Source: an uncultured Flavobacteriaceae bacterium (GTDB taxonomy: Bacteria; Bacteroidota; Bacteroidia; Flavobacteriales; Flavobacteriaceae). From it: DNA of 64,000 bases. The translations under genes and the position numbers were made by a program. The notes under the pieces are model-generated. The model was given only the letters and a program-made list of their open reading frames with translations, did no database searches and was not told the DNA's origin. Positions 10,401 to 17,404 of this stretch are shown piece by piece. The stretch spans positions 186,001 to 250,000 of the forward strand of contig CANLXN010000003.1 of assembly GCA_947495135.1 (NCBI GenBank). Direction: 5' to 3'. The stretch's first letter is position 1. The number at the start of each line of letters is the position of its first letter.

Positions 10401-10594
10401 AACATTTCTTCCCATACTTTAAATGGAGCCTTTCCTGTTCCAGTAAAAATTGCCCCATCATCTTTGCAGCTTATCAACGAAGTTGGAAGATAACAGGCGA
10501 CACTTGCCAAAGCTATTTTTGTAAAAAAGTCTCTTCTCCCGGGGCTTTTTAGGTCTTCTAAATTTTCGGGTATATCGAATTTGGTTGATTTCAT
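7478..10594 (-). CDS. Large Tat-type lipoprotein with transglutaminase-like and von Willebrand A domains
   Basis: 1038 residues. The N-terminus has a twin-arginine motif (SPGRRDFF, R20-R21), a hydrophobic stretch, and a possible lipobox LISC at C43. Residues 60-170 resemble a bacterial transglutaminase-like fold (LRCGMATPREKAELLNYMYAEAGITSKVV, possible nucleophile C126); this call is weak. Residues 460-640 form a von Willebrand A domain with the metal-binding motif D468-S-S470-M-S472 and a TDGD turn further on. The C-terminal third carries a Gly/Ser-rich linker (GSGGGSSSGDP) followed by hydrophobic Gly/Ala-rich segments and ends DDNPFACK. Upstream is a DUF4412 gene only eight bases away, so the two are probably cotranscribed. 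Function unknown; an envelope adhesion or assembly role is only a guess. Confidence 0.6.
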   Translation of the reverse strand: MKSTKFDIPENLEDLKSPGRRDFFTKIALASVACYLPTSLISCKDDGAIFTGTGKAPFKVWEEMLEVVMTSPDYLPGRMERLIASKDLSAMYHFVKDEITLIPTTRKGLSGMGTKFKWGLAGVLRCGMATPREKAELLNYMYAEAGITSKVVFERTSIKKEEVPAIFFRPTKTEFSPTISKKQLKNWKKEMGLSVEKNLKISSVVDFREEAKQISDQIFRALTIDESQATSFDYRWDNYRTPSVVFTEAGVEKYAHLFDPNTPFGQLRNPENKFKDADPVSLNEEEISISIKCRESVNPKEDIELISGTWSAQDLVGKQILLQFLHGLSTEEQMVTNINQLRTFIPALALQGAGIDRTFLEDRSFLGNPFTLEGKKIFLDAEETKPSHSSQFLAKSNPDLQKSVETISVEAVAANFPKVQLSVDARDVNGQMIEGLSAADFTITEDGRPIRAIMENNQRTPKILVLSDSSMSMPTEYYGKGMEVFNDQLKANVLANFPAAKLEFWKTPSSLFTWLLKASRTEFDLIVYATDGDNNDSYNEDNLSIYQSGPPALILNVKGSESKYRQNTFLKMAEVTGGKVLPAKNQEEVLVEIANYLDAIDPAPYVFSFGSAEKDKKHKVEVRIDKGRVLGEANYQFPQTQNTETNGIIGVYMDVKVGKARAVRRVLAGWDPVYKFVSSKNEQFNNESKQLFIGGAVLSIEGEGPTKAMALRDLLSAKLSNRTWGEAFIDNKVMEAKELTAEGTNVFPSELLCLMAPLQDQVTADSLTFPSGYRIGMVKTVIGIDKGQTSISFDYLPTSDYSTMTSNGVKAVKTTIEKTAQLAARESMLYAESTWSHLKELKVISHSPPKSKWLESVGVGYKDENYPFWREKILRGGFYYKITDEKAVVKSYWQINKKTGELYGMLPDGSGGGSSSGDPVEGITNLINLMMAIKDIMLHLAAMYGIGIINPIGAVAISVVAKYGVTLVKLYAIVSESIMIMDTSGMDEKVAKELQILACNVAKEIGFGFGGNPGGVMAGLDNLIGMMVPNDDNPFACK

Positions 10595-10602
10595 AGCGCG
10601 AT

Positions 10603-11466
10603 CTATTTGTTGGTTTTAGGCATTCCTGAACCCATAATTTGATAATCAGAAAGCTTCATAGAACGAACATCTTTTTCGATAGCAACACACCTCATTTTGG
10701 CGCTGTGCTTATCTTTTTTCTTATTTTTAAAATCCATCTCCATCATGCATCCATTCTCCATTTTATCGAGCCATTTTGGATCGAATCCTTTGGGAAGTGT
10801 ATTTGCATCCTGACCAAATACCTGCGTAAAACTAACAGGCGCATCATTAGTTACATACATAATCATCTCTACTTCATCATTCTCCATTTTAAACCCTTGA
10901 CATGTATAACCGAGAATGGTTTTTGTTCCTAATTCGGTAAAAGTATAATCTGAAACATCGTTAGAATCATCTTCCATTATGTCTTCTAAATTGATATCCA
11001 TGACTTGCGCCATTTTGCTTCCTTCTAGGTCCATGAAAATGATATGAGCTCCTAATTCGGCATCCATCACCATAAACATATCGCTAGCAGTTGGCGTGCC
11101 AGGAACATCGGGTATAGCACCATAGTATTTGGCCTCTGGCTTGAGAAAGTAATTAAATTGAAATGACTTTCCTTTGGTACTCATTTCCAAAGCGTATCGC
11201 CATTCAAAATCGTAATTACTGGGAAGCTTAGAGAGGTCCACATCCGACTTTCCAATTTTTGTATTGAAAATATCTTCCATTTTTTCTCCCGTTTCAGAAG
11301 CCGCCTTATCACTGGTTTTCCTAATCACCTCGTTTTCGACAGCATTGGTCACTTTTTTCTTCAATTTTTTCAGGAATTGCGCCTCACATGGTGTTGAGAA
11401 AGTGATCATTGAAGTAATTAATAGAACAAATTTGATGGTAATGTTGAATTTAAAATTAGGTTTCAT
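10603..11466 (-). CDS. DUF4412 domain exported protein
   Basis: 287 residues with an N-terminal signal sequence (FVLLITSMITFSTPCEAQ) followed by a lysine-rich helix. The body matches DUF4412: ALEMSTKGKSFQFNYFLKP, then GYTCQGFKMENDEVEMIMYVT, and a Met-rich segment NGCMMEMDF. These proteins are periplasmic or outer-membrane associated and have no assigned activity. It is the first gene of a minus-strand pair with the vWA lipoprotein. It is divergent from the sigma factor operon across 153 bases, which must contain both promoters. Confidence 0.75.
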   Translation of the reverse strand: MKPNFKFNITIKFVLLITSMITFSTPCEAQFLKKLKKKVTNAVENEVIRKTSDKAASETGEKMEDIFNTKIGKSDVDLSKLPSNYDFEWRYALEMSTKGKSFQFNYFLKPEAKYYGAIPDVPGTPTASDMFMVMDAELGAHIIFMDLEGSKMAQVMDINLEDIMEDDSNDVSDYTFTELGTKTILGYTCQGFKMENDEVEMIMYVTNDAPVSFTQVFGQDANTLPKGFDPKWLDKMENGCMMEMDFKNKKKDKHSAKMRCVAIEKDVRSMKLSDYQIMGSGMPKTNK

Positions 11467-11619
11467 AATGTTAGATACTAGAGAGGTTAATATTATAGTA
11501 TGGTTGTTCCTTTTACAAGGACAGCTACCTCTTTGTGTTCAATTTTATAAAAGGTCAACATCTAAAATTTATTTATTTTTAAAAAAGAATGTTTACCTTC
11601 ATTTCAACAACACACTAAT

Positions 11620-12174
11620 ATGATGAAAGGATCTATTATTGAAGCTTTAAAAAATGGGGACTCCCAGACGTTAAAGAAGATTTATTTAGAAAATAAAGAG
11701 CCCTTCATGAATTTCGCTAAAAAATACAATCTTTCTAATGAGACTTTGGTCGACATCTACCAAGATGCAATTGTTGCACTTCGGGAAAATGCAATGCAAG
11801 GGAATTTAGATACGCTAAAAAGTGAGATATCAACCTATTTGTTTGGCATTGGAAAATATATGATTTATAATTATTATAAAAAGTCCAATAAAGAACGTTT
11901 AACTGCAGATATTTCCTCGCACTTCAATACGAACGACTTAACAGAAAAAGAATTTATATTTGAGCCCATACAATTGTCGATAGAACAGCGTTTATTAAAG
12001 GAAAGGTTTTCAGATTTAGGTGACAAATGCAAGGAAATACTTACTCTTTTTTATTACAGAGGATTCTCATTGGACGAAATTTTAGAGCATTTGGATTATT
12101 CGAGTAAAAATGTATTAAAAAGCCAGAAGTCACGGTGTCTAAAAACCTTAAAAGACCTTATAAATAACGCTTAA
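11620..12174 (+). CDS. ECF-like sigma-70 family RNA polymerase sigma factor
   Basis: 184 residues. Region 2 spans about residues 20-95, with VDIYQDAIVALREN, a typical sigma-2 helix signature, and YLFGIGKYMIYNYYKK. Region 4 spans about 120-180, with the helix-turn-helix around GFSLDEILEHLDYSSKNVLKSQKSRCLKTL. There is a short insert between the two regions. Two consecutive ATGs (11620, 11623) could start it. It is followed after two bases by a membrane protein that looks like its anti-sigma factor, and it converges on a TPR-CHAT gene. It probably directs a small envelope-linked regulon. Confidence 0.85.
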   Translation: MMKGSIIEALKNGDSQTLKKIYLENKEPFMNFAKKYNLSNETLVDIYQDAIVALRENAMQGNLDTLKSEISTYLFGIGKYMIYNYYKKSNKERLTADISSHFNTNDLTEKEFIFEPIQLSIEQRLLKERFSDLGDKCKEILTLFYYRGFSLDEILEHLDYSSKNVLKSQKSRCLKTLKDLINNA

Positions 12175-12176
12175 TT

Positions 12177-12884
12177 ATGTCGAAGGAAGAATTGATAGAA
12201 AAATACTTTAAAGAAACCCTCTCAGAAACAGAAAGAGCGCAGTTCAATACGTATTTAAATGAAGATGAATCCTTTAAAAAGGAATTCGAATTTATAAGTA
12301 ATCTACAAGAGACTATTGTTCAAAAAGAACGAGAAGAAACGAAAGCACTTTTACAATCTTTTGAACAGTCCGTTAAACAGCGAAACTGGAAAAAATGGTT
12401 AGTGGCCGCGTCTATTGTTCTATTACTTGGTTTGGGATATTCTTTGTTTTTTCTGAAACCGTCTCCTGACCAGCTTTTTGCTTCTAATTTTGAGCCATAT
12501 GCAAATGTAATTCAGCCAGTGGTTAGAGGGCTAAACGAATCTGATTTAAAAACGAAAGCATTTGTTGCATATGAAAATAAAGAGTATGAGCTAGCAGAAA
12601 CTTATTTTTCTCAGATCTACACTAAAGACAAAGAGCCCTACTCTTTATTTTATCTTGCAAATACGGAATTAGCGATGGGTAATATTTCAGAAGGAAAAAG
12701 ACTACTCAATAATTACTTAGAACTTCCTATCGATAGTCTAACAGAAAAGGCCAACTGGTATTTAGCCCTCGCACATTTAAAAGGAGGAGAAATCGAAGAC
12801 GCCCAAAGAAGATTGCGAAAAATAATACAAGAAGACGGATACCAGTCTAAACAAGCCAAACTAATCTTAAAGAAATTGAACTAA
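12177..12884 (+). CDS. Membrane anti-sigma-like protein with TPR-like C-terminus
   Basis: 235 residues. The N-terminal 75 residues are helical and charged, as in anti-sigma cytoplasmic domains (EELIEKYFKETLSETERAQFNTYL). One TM helix follows at about 78-97 (WLVAASIVLLLGLGYSLFFL). The remaining part is predicted to be periplasmic and TPR-like (AYENKEYELAETYFSQIYT, LANTELAMGNISEGKRLL). The position directly after a sigma factor gene and the one-TM topology suggest it holds the sigma factor at the membrane. There is no zinc-binding HxxxCxxC motif, so it is not a classical ZAS protein. Confidence 0.65.
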   Translation: MSKEELIEKYFKETLSETERAQFNTYLNEDESFKKEFEFISNLQETIVQKEREETKALLQSFEQSVKQRNWKKWLVAASIVLLLGLGYSLFFLKPSPDQLFASNFEPYANVIQPVVRGLNESDLKTKAFVAYENKEYELAETYFSQIYTKDKEPYSLFYLANTELAMGNISEGKRLLNNYLELPIDSLTEKANWYLALAHLKGGEIEDAQRRLRKIIQEDGYQSKQAKLILKKLN

Positions 12885-12894
12885 CCTCCTTATT

Positions 12895-15708
12895 CTAAGT
12901 TCTCCTATGTCTTAAAAGTATAAAATAAATGATGAGCAATATTGACAATCCGATAATTATGATATAGCTATATTGCAATATAAAGTTTTTATTTTCCAGC
13001 ACTGACACCTTACCAGAAACCACAAATCCCGCCCAATAATAAGGATGTTGTAACTGTGTTCCCCTAGTCGCTTCCAAGTAATCAAGTTTAGCCAACTGCA
13101 ATGCCTCATCCTTTGCCTTTCCATTTTCAAGGTGTTCATAGAATCCTATCATTAGCTTAGATGTCTGTTGATCTGGAACCGGCCAAAGGCTCATAACAGT
13201 GCTTTTTGCTCCAGCATAGGTAAAAGCTCGAGATAAACTCATTACACCTTCTCCCTGCAGCAACGATCCGTATCCAGTTTCGCAGGCGCTTAGCACAACT
13301 AGTTCAGATTTGACGTTTGCATTATAAATTTGTGAAGCCGTTATGGATTCATCATACAATTTCAATTCACTATATAAGGGATTTTCAAAGTTGACATTTC
13401 CGTGTGCTGCTAAGTGAAGCACTCTACTTTCTGCTGCCTGCTTAAAAAAACGCTCCTTTGTCGCCTCATTATTTAGAAACTGTTTACCACCTGTAAGCTT
13501 GGCTATGGTTTCAATTTCTTCTATACCTTTCGAGAGTTTTTCTTGTCCTTCATAAAGAAGGCCTAAACCAGACCAATTCACCGAAAATTTAGAAGGAAGA
13601 CCTCGCTCCCAGCTCAATAAACTGACTGCAGATTGATAACTAATACTGTAATCGTTTATGAGTAATTCACCCTTTGCATTCGTTAAAATTTCAAAAGGAA
13701 CATACGCTAGTTTTCCATCTGGCAGAAAAACTAATTTATCCTTGGTGCCATCTAGAACAGGAAATAATAAACTATTGAACAAGTTGTGCCCGCTGTCATC
13801 CAAGTTCGTTCTATTTAGAATTCCTTCCCGCAACATTCCAATTTGCACTTCCGTTTCTTTTCGAGAACCAAGCTTAACAAATTTCACATTCTCTGTTGTT
13901 ATTAAAAAAGCAAAAAAGGCGTCCGCTCCACTAAAATATTGAATTACTTGGGTGTCTTCCTCAACAATAGCCTGTACTTCTTTTAGAGAACTCACTCTTA
14001 ATTCTTTGGAAGTTCCTCCCACAATTTTCTGAAAATCTTTAATCGCTATATCGAGCTCATTCGAAAGTATTGCGCGTTGGATAATGAGACTATCTTTAAC
14101 TTTTTCGTTTGGTTCGCTAGCAGTTTCTTCATAATAAAGCTGCTCACCTGTATTTCCCCATTTTTGCCTAAGAAGCTGTACTTTTTTAAACCCTTCCTGC
14201 GCCAAATTTGAGTCTTGAAAATTGTTTACCACCTGTCGTTCCTGAGCCAAAATGCTATTATTATTAAGTTGAACTAACTCAAAAGCCTTCTCCGCAAACA
14301 AATTATTTTCATTTTGGATGTATTCCTCATAACAAAAGGAGACACCTTCTCTAATGATGGCAGTGGTGGTTGTATTGAAAAAGAGTTTAGCCTCTGGAGT
14401 GTGATAAAAGTTCTTGATATGATTAATGAGCGCCATTTGCTCCTCCAAAAGGTTTTTCTTTTTTTCTGATGTTGGAGCCAAACTGAAGTCCAACTTTAAC
14501 GCCTCTAGCACTAAAAAAGGAGCATTTAATAAGGAAAGATTCTTCTGTTGATAATTTGCCGACACATACAAATCTGAAAGACGTTTCTCCACTTCCAACG
14601 GTTTTTCCAGTGCTTCAAAAACTTTTGCTTCCTGCAAAAAAGTCTCCGCAATATATTTGTGTTGAGGCCCAAAGACTTTTTGATATAACAGTCTACTTTC
14701 GGCAATTAAAGGAATACACTCGCTCCATTGTTTACGCTCTATAAGTACATCTACTTTCTCTACGTAGTTATTCGCCAAATCTAATTGGTATCCTTCTGCC
14801 TTACTAATCGAAATTGCTTTATTAATAAAAATTAGTGCACTGTCCAGTTGATGTAGTCTTTGATAGGTTTCACTTAAACTTCTATAACTCTCGACAGTCC
14901 ATCTGTGGCTGGGCCCGTAAAATTTAATACGCATTTCTAATGCCTTTTGGAGAAAGGGTTTTGCCTTAGTATGGTCCCCCAAAGCCTTGTACAGTCCTGC
15001 GTTACACTGATAAACGAAACTCACGCTCGGGTTATCTGGACCATAAGTATCGAGCGCCTTAGTTAATGCTAGTTGCGCATACTCCTTCGATTTAACTAAA
15101 TTATTCTTCCCTCTGTAGCTATTGGAAAGTGCCACGTACAAATCTGATGCAAACTTAGCATCGTCTCTATTGGCAATGAGCGCCTCGGCCTCTAAATAAG
15201 ACTCAATTGCGTCGTCGTAAGCGCCCTGTCCTTCGTAAACAATTCCAATATTGAAAACGGATATCGCCAATTGAACAGGATCTTGCTCAATTTTCTTTTT
15301 GATATTATAAGACTTGTTATAATAGACCAATGTACTGTCCATCTGGGATTTAAAATAAAAGCCCACACCTATGATATTGTTCATAGCAGCAACTTGATGT
15401 TGCTTATTTAATTGACTATATAAGGCCAAAGCGTTCTTGGCATTGGAAATCGCAGCGTTATAATCTCCTAAATCTATTTCAATCCTGCTCTTTACATGAA
15501 GTGTTTGCGCATAAAAAAGAGGGTTCTTTGCTAAATTTAGGTTTTCTAATAAATCGTCACAAAGCTTCAGGCCTTCGGGATAATACCCGTCTTGTCGAAG
15601 TTGGAGTGCTTTTTCGGTAATAAAATTAACGGTTAGGCTATCTATTTCAGATTCCTGAGCAAGAAAAACAAAAGGGGAAAAAAGTATGAGTAGGAGTAAT
15701 CTCCTCAT
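12895..15708 (-). CDS. TPR-CHAT domain protein, exported and membrane-anchored
   Basis: 937 residues from ATG 15708, chosen over an upstream TTG because it puts the signal peptide MRRLLLLILFSPFVFLAQ at the N-terminus. About 350 residues of TPR repeats follow (for example AISVFNIGIVYEGQGAYDDAIESYLEAEALI), then a helical linker. A CHAT (caspase-HetF) peptidase domain occupies about residues 590-895. The predicted dyad is H769 (LHLAAHG) and C809 (VVLSACETG). A single C-terminal TM helix and a basic tail RHRRT would anchor it with the protease domain in the periplasm. It converges with the sigma/anti-sigma-like pair with ten bases between stops. CHAT proteins are often cysteine proteases switched on by partner binding. 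Confidence 0.85.
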   Translation of the reverse strand: MRRLLLLILFSPFVFLAQESEIDSLTVNFITEKALQLRQDGYYPEGLKLCDDLLENLNLAKNPLFYAQTLHVKSRIEIDLGDYNAAISNAKNALALYSQLNKQHQVAAMNNIIGVGFYFKSQMDSTLVYYNKSYNIKKKIEQDPVQLAISVFNIGIVYEGQGAYDDAIESYLEAEALIANRDDAKFASDLYVALSNSYRGKNNLVKSKEYAQLALTKALDTYGPDNPSVSFVYQCNAGLYKALGDHTKAKPFLQKALEMRIKFYGPSHRWTVESYRSLSETYQRLHQLDSALIFINKAISISKAEGYQLDLANNYVEKVDVLIERKQWSECIPLIAESRLLYQKVFGPQHKYIAETFLQEAKVFEALEKPLEVEKRLSDLYVSANYQQKNLSLLNAPFLVLEALKLDFSLAPTSEKKKNLLEEQMALINHIKNFYHTPEAKLFFNTTTTAIIREGVSFCYEEYIQNENNLFAEKAFELVQLNNNSILAQERQVVNNFQDSNLAQEGFKKVQLLRQKWGNTGEQLYYEETASEPNEKVKDSLIIQRAILSNELDIAIKDFQKIVGGTSKELRVSSLKEVQAIVEEDTQVIQYFSGADAFFAFLITTENVKFVKLGSRKETEVQIGMLREGILNRTNLDDSGHNLFNSLLFPVLDGTKDKLVFLPDGKLAYVPFEILTNAKGELLINDYSISYQSAVSLLSWERGLPSKFSVNWSGLGLLYEGQEKLSKGIEEIETIAKLTGGKQFLNNEATKERFFKQAAESRVLHLAAHGNVNFENPLYSELKLYDESITASQIYNANVKSELVVLSACETGYGSLLQGEGVMSLSRAFTYAGAKSTVMSLWPVPDQQTSKLMIGFYEHLENGKAKDEALQLAKLDYLEATRGTQLQHPYYWAGFVVSGKVSVLENKNFILQYSYIIIIGLSILLIIYFILLRHRRT

Positions 15709-15741
15709 TGACAGCTGGTTTACTACTATCAAATATAAGAC

Positions 15742-16311
15742 TTACTTCTGGTAATCTGAAGCTACTTTTTCCAATTCGGCATACCAGTGTTCACCAAACC
15801 TTCTTATCAGGGCATCCTTCACAAATTTGTACACAGGAACTTGAAGTTCATTTCCCAAAGTACAGGCATCATCACATATAGGCCATTTATGGTAATTGAC
15901 CGCAGCAAACTCACTATAATCCTGAACGCGGACTGGGTATAAATGACAAGAAATCGGTTTTCTAAAATCGACTTCTCCAGCATTGTAAGCATCTTCAATT
16001 CCGCAGCCTGCAATTCCGCTTTCAGAAAAAGTGACATAAACACACTCTTTCCCATTCACCAAAGGGGTCTCCAATTCGTCCAAATCGCTTACCACATGCG
16101 TTCCTTGTTCTTCAATTGCTTTGATTCCCTCTGGACGAAGAAAAGGTTTTACTTTTGGATAAATTTCGGCTAAAATATCAACTTCATTCTTAGTCACAGG
16201 AGCTCCTGCTTCTCCAGCTATACAACATTCGCCTTTGCAAGCGCCTAGATTACAGACAAAGTCCTTTTCTATCAGATCTTCGGAAACGATGGTTTTACCT
16301 AATTGAAACAT
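15742..16311 (-). CDS. DUF3109 family protein (Cys-rich, probable metal binding)
   Basis: 189 residues, cytoplasmic. Conserved cysteines cluster at the N-terminus (CNLGACKGECC, residues 20-30), with further cysteines in ECVYVTF, GIAGCGIED, ISCHLYP and WPICDDACTLG. The pattern resembles zinc/iron-chelating proteins of the YkgJ/DUF3109 type, which are common in Bacteroidota and of unknown function. It ends 34 bases before the start of the TPR-CHAT gene on the same strand, so it may be the first gene of that transcript. Confidence 0.8.
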   Translation of the reverse strand: MFQLGKTIVSEDLIEKDFVCNLGACKGECCIAGEAGAPVTKNEVDILAEIYPKVKPFLRPEGIKAIEEQGTHVVSDLDELETPLVNGKECVYVTFSESGIAGCGIEDAYNAGEVDFRKPISCHLYPVRVQDYSEFAAVNYHKWPICDDACTLGNELQVPVYKFVKDALIRRFGEHWYAELEKVASDYQK

Positions 16312-16393
16312 GCGACAAAGATACTAATGAACTAATTACTAAGAACACGCTAGTCTCGAAATTTTGAAGTTTGAAACGATAGATGAAGACAAG

Positions 16394-16432
16394 CGATCCC
16401 ATTATCTTTTATTCGTATAGGTAATGGGATCG
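16394..16432. repeat. 11-bp perfect inverted repeat overlapping a small-gene stop codon
   Basis: CGATCCCATTA (16394-16404) and TAATGGGATCG (16422-16432) with a 17-base spacer. No T-run follows on either strand, so it is not a standard terminator. It spans the last codons and stop of the 45-residue minus-strand frame. Confidence 0.6.
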
Positions 16433-16539
16433 AATCTCAGGTGTTTTCTACCCTTAATTACCAATGCATTTTTGTTTAGGCTTACTTCCAACTCTTTCCC
16501 ATAGAATCTTTCAGAATAAAAACGCCCCATCGCCTTCAT
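16402..16539 (-). CDS. Small basic protein of 45 residues, unknown function
   Basis: Minus-strand frame beginning MKAMGRFYSERFYGKELEV and ending DPITYTNKR. The residues look coding: an amphipathic beta-like pattern (LEVSLNKNALVIKGRKHLRF) and no rare-codon clutter. A start at the second Met (residue 4) is equally possible. It is divergent from marC across only 36 bases. No family is recognised. The inverted repeat across its stop codon may stabilise or end the transcript. Confidence 0.45.
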   Translation of the reverse strand: MKAMGRFYSERFYGKELEVSLNKNALVIKGRKHLRFDPITYTNKR

Positions 16540-16547
16540 TAATTACC

Positions 16548-16555
16548 TAATTTTG
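16548..16555 (+). promoter_or_regulatory. -7 promoter element of marC
   Basis: TAATTTTG matches the Bacteroidota -7 consensus TAnnTTTG and lies 20 bases before the marC ATG. Confidence 0.5.
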
Positions 16556-16575
16556 CAACTTAAACTTGAAGAGAA

Positions 16576-17157
16576 ATGAATTTCAATTTTAAAGAAATAG
16601 CTACAGCAACCATGGTGTTGTTTGCCGTAATTGATATAATAGGTAGTATCCCTATTATTATATCTCTGCGCGAAAAATCGGGTCATATTAGTAGTGGAAA
16701 AGCCACGATTATTGCTGCGATTGTCATGACGGTTTTCCTGTTTGTAGGAGAGGAAATACTTAATTTAATTGGCATTAACGTAAATGAATTCGCCGTAGCT
16801 GGTGCGTTTATACTTTTCTTTATTGCTATTGAAATGATTTTAAACATTACGCTCTTTAAGCAAAACGATGAGGCTATGGACATGGCAACTGTCTTTCCTA
16901 TTGCCTTTCCCATTGTTGCAGGACCTGGAAGTTTGACAACACTTTTATCGTTGCGAGCGGAGTATAGCATAGAGAATATCATCGTGGCCATTGTTATTAA
17001 TGTAGTTATTGTCTACACGGTTTTGAAAACCTCTGGAAAACTATCCCGTCTACTTGGAAAAAGTGGAATTGCAATTATTGAAAAGATTTTTGGAGTGATT
17101 TTGCTCGCTATTGCCGTGAAGCTTTTCACCTCCAATATTCAAGAACTTTTTACCTAA
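16576..17157 (+). CDS. MarC family integral membrane protein
   Basis: 193 residues with six hydrophobic helices. Family features are visible: an N-terminal segment with VIDIIGSIPIIISL, the FPIAFPIVAGPGSLTTLLSL motif in the middle, and a C-terminal GKSGIAIIEKIFGVILLAIAVKLF. MarC proteins were once linked to multiple antibiotic resistance in E. coli, but that link is not supported and their substrate is unknown. A good -7 element lies 20 bases upstream. A short membrane protein gene follows after six bases. Confidence 0.88.
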   Translation: MNFNFKEIATATMVLFAVIDIIGSIPIIISLREKSGHISSGKATIIAAIVMTVFLFVGEEILNLIGINVNEFAVAGAFILFFIAIEMILNITLFKQNDEAMDMATVFPIAFPIVAGPGSLTTLLSLRAEYSIENIIVAIVINVVIVYTVLKTSGKLSRLLGKSGIAIIEKIFGVILLAIAVKLFTSNIQELFT

Positions 17158-17163
17158 AATAGC

Positions 17164-17355
17164 ATGAAAATATTTACCTACATTTTAATGGCTCTTGCCT
17201 TAGGCCTTATAGTCTTTAACAGTACGAAAGTAGACTTATCTGCACCTTTTGAAGGACAGAGTTCCATTGCGGCTATAGGAATTGTTGCCGCAGCCTGTGT
17301 TATACTGCTCATGATTATTCTTCAAATCTCGTGGAAGATTAAGAAGAAACAGTAA
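17164..17355 (+). CDS. Small two-TM membrane protein
   Basis: 63 residues with two hydrophobic helices (about 3-20 and 35-55) and a basic C-terminal tail (SWKIKKKQ). It follows marC by six bases and is very likely cotranscribed. It is a conserved-looking flavobacterial small membrane protein with no named family that I can assign. The next gene converges from the other strand 50 bases away. Confidence 0.65.
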   Translation: MKIFTYILMALALGLIVFNSTKVDLSAPFEGQSSIAAIGIVAAACVILLMIILQISWKIKKKQ

Positions 17356-17404
17356 TCAGAATTCAGTTTTGAGTTGGTAGTAGGAATAGGTCGTTTTATC
17401 TGCT

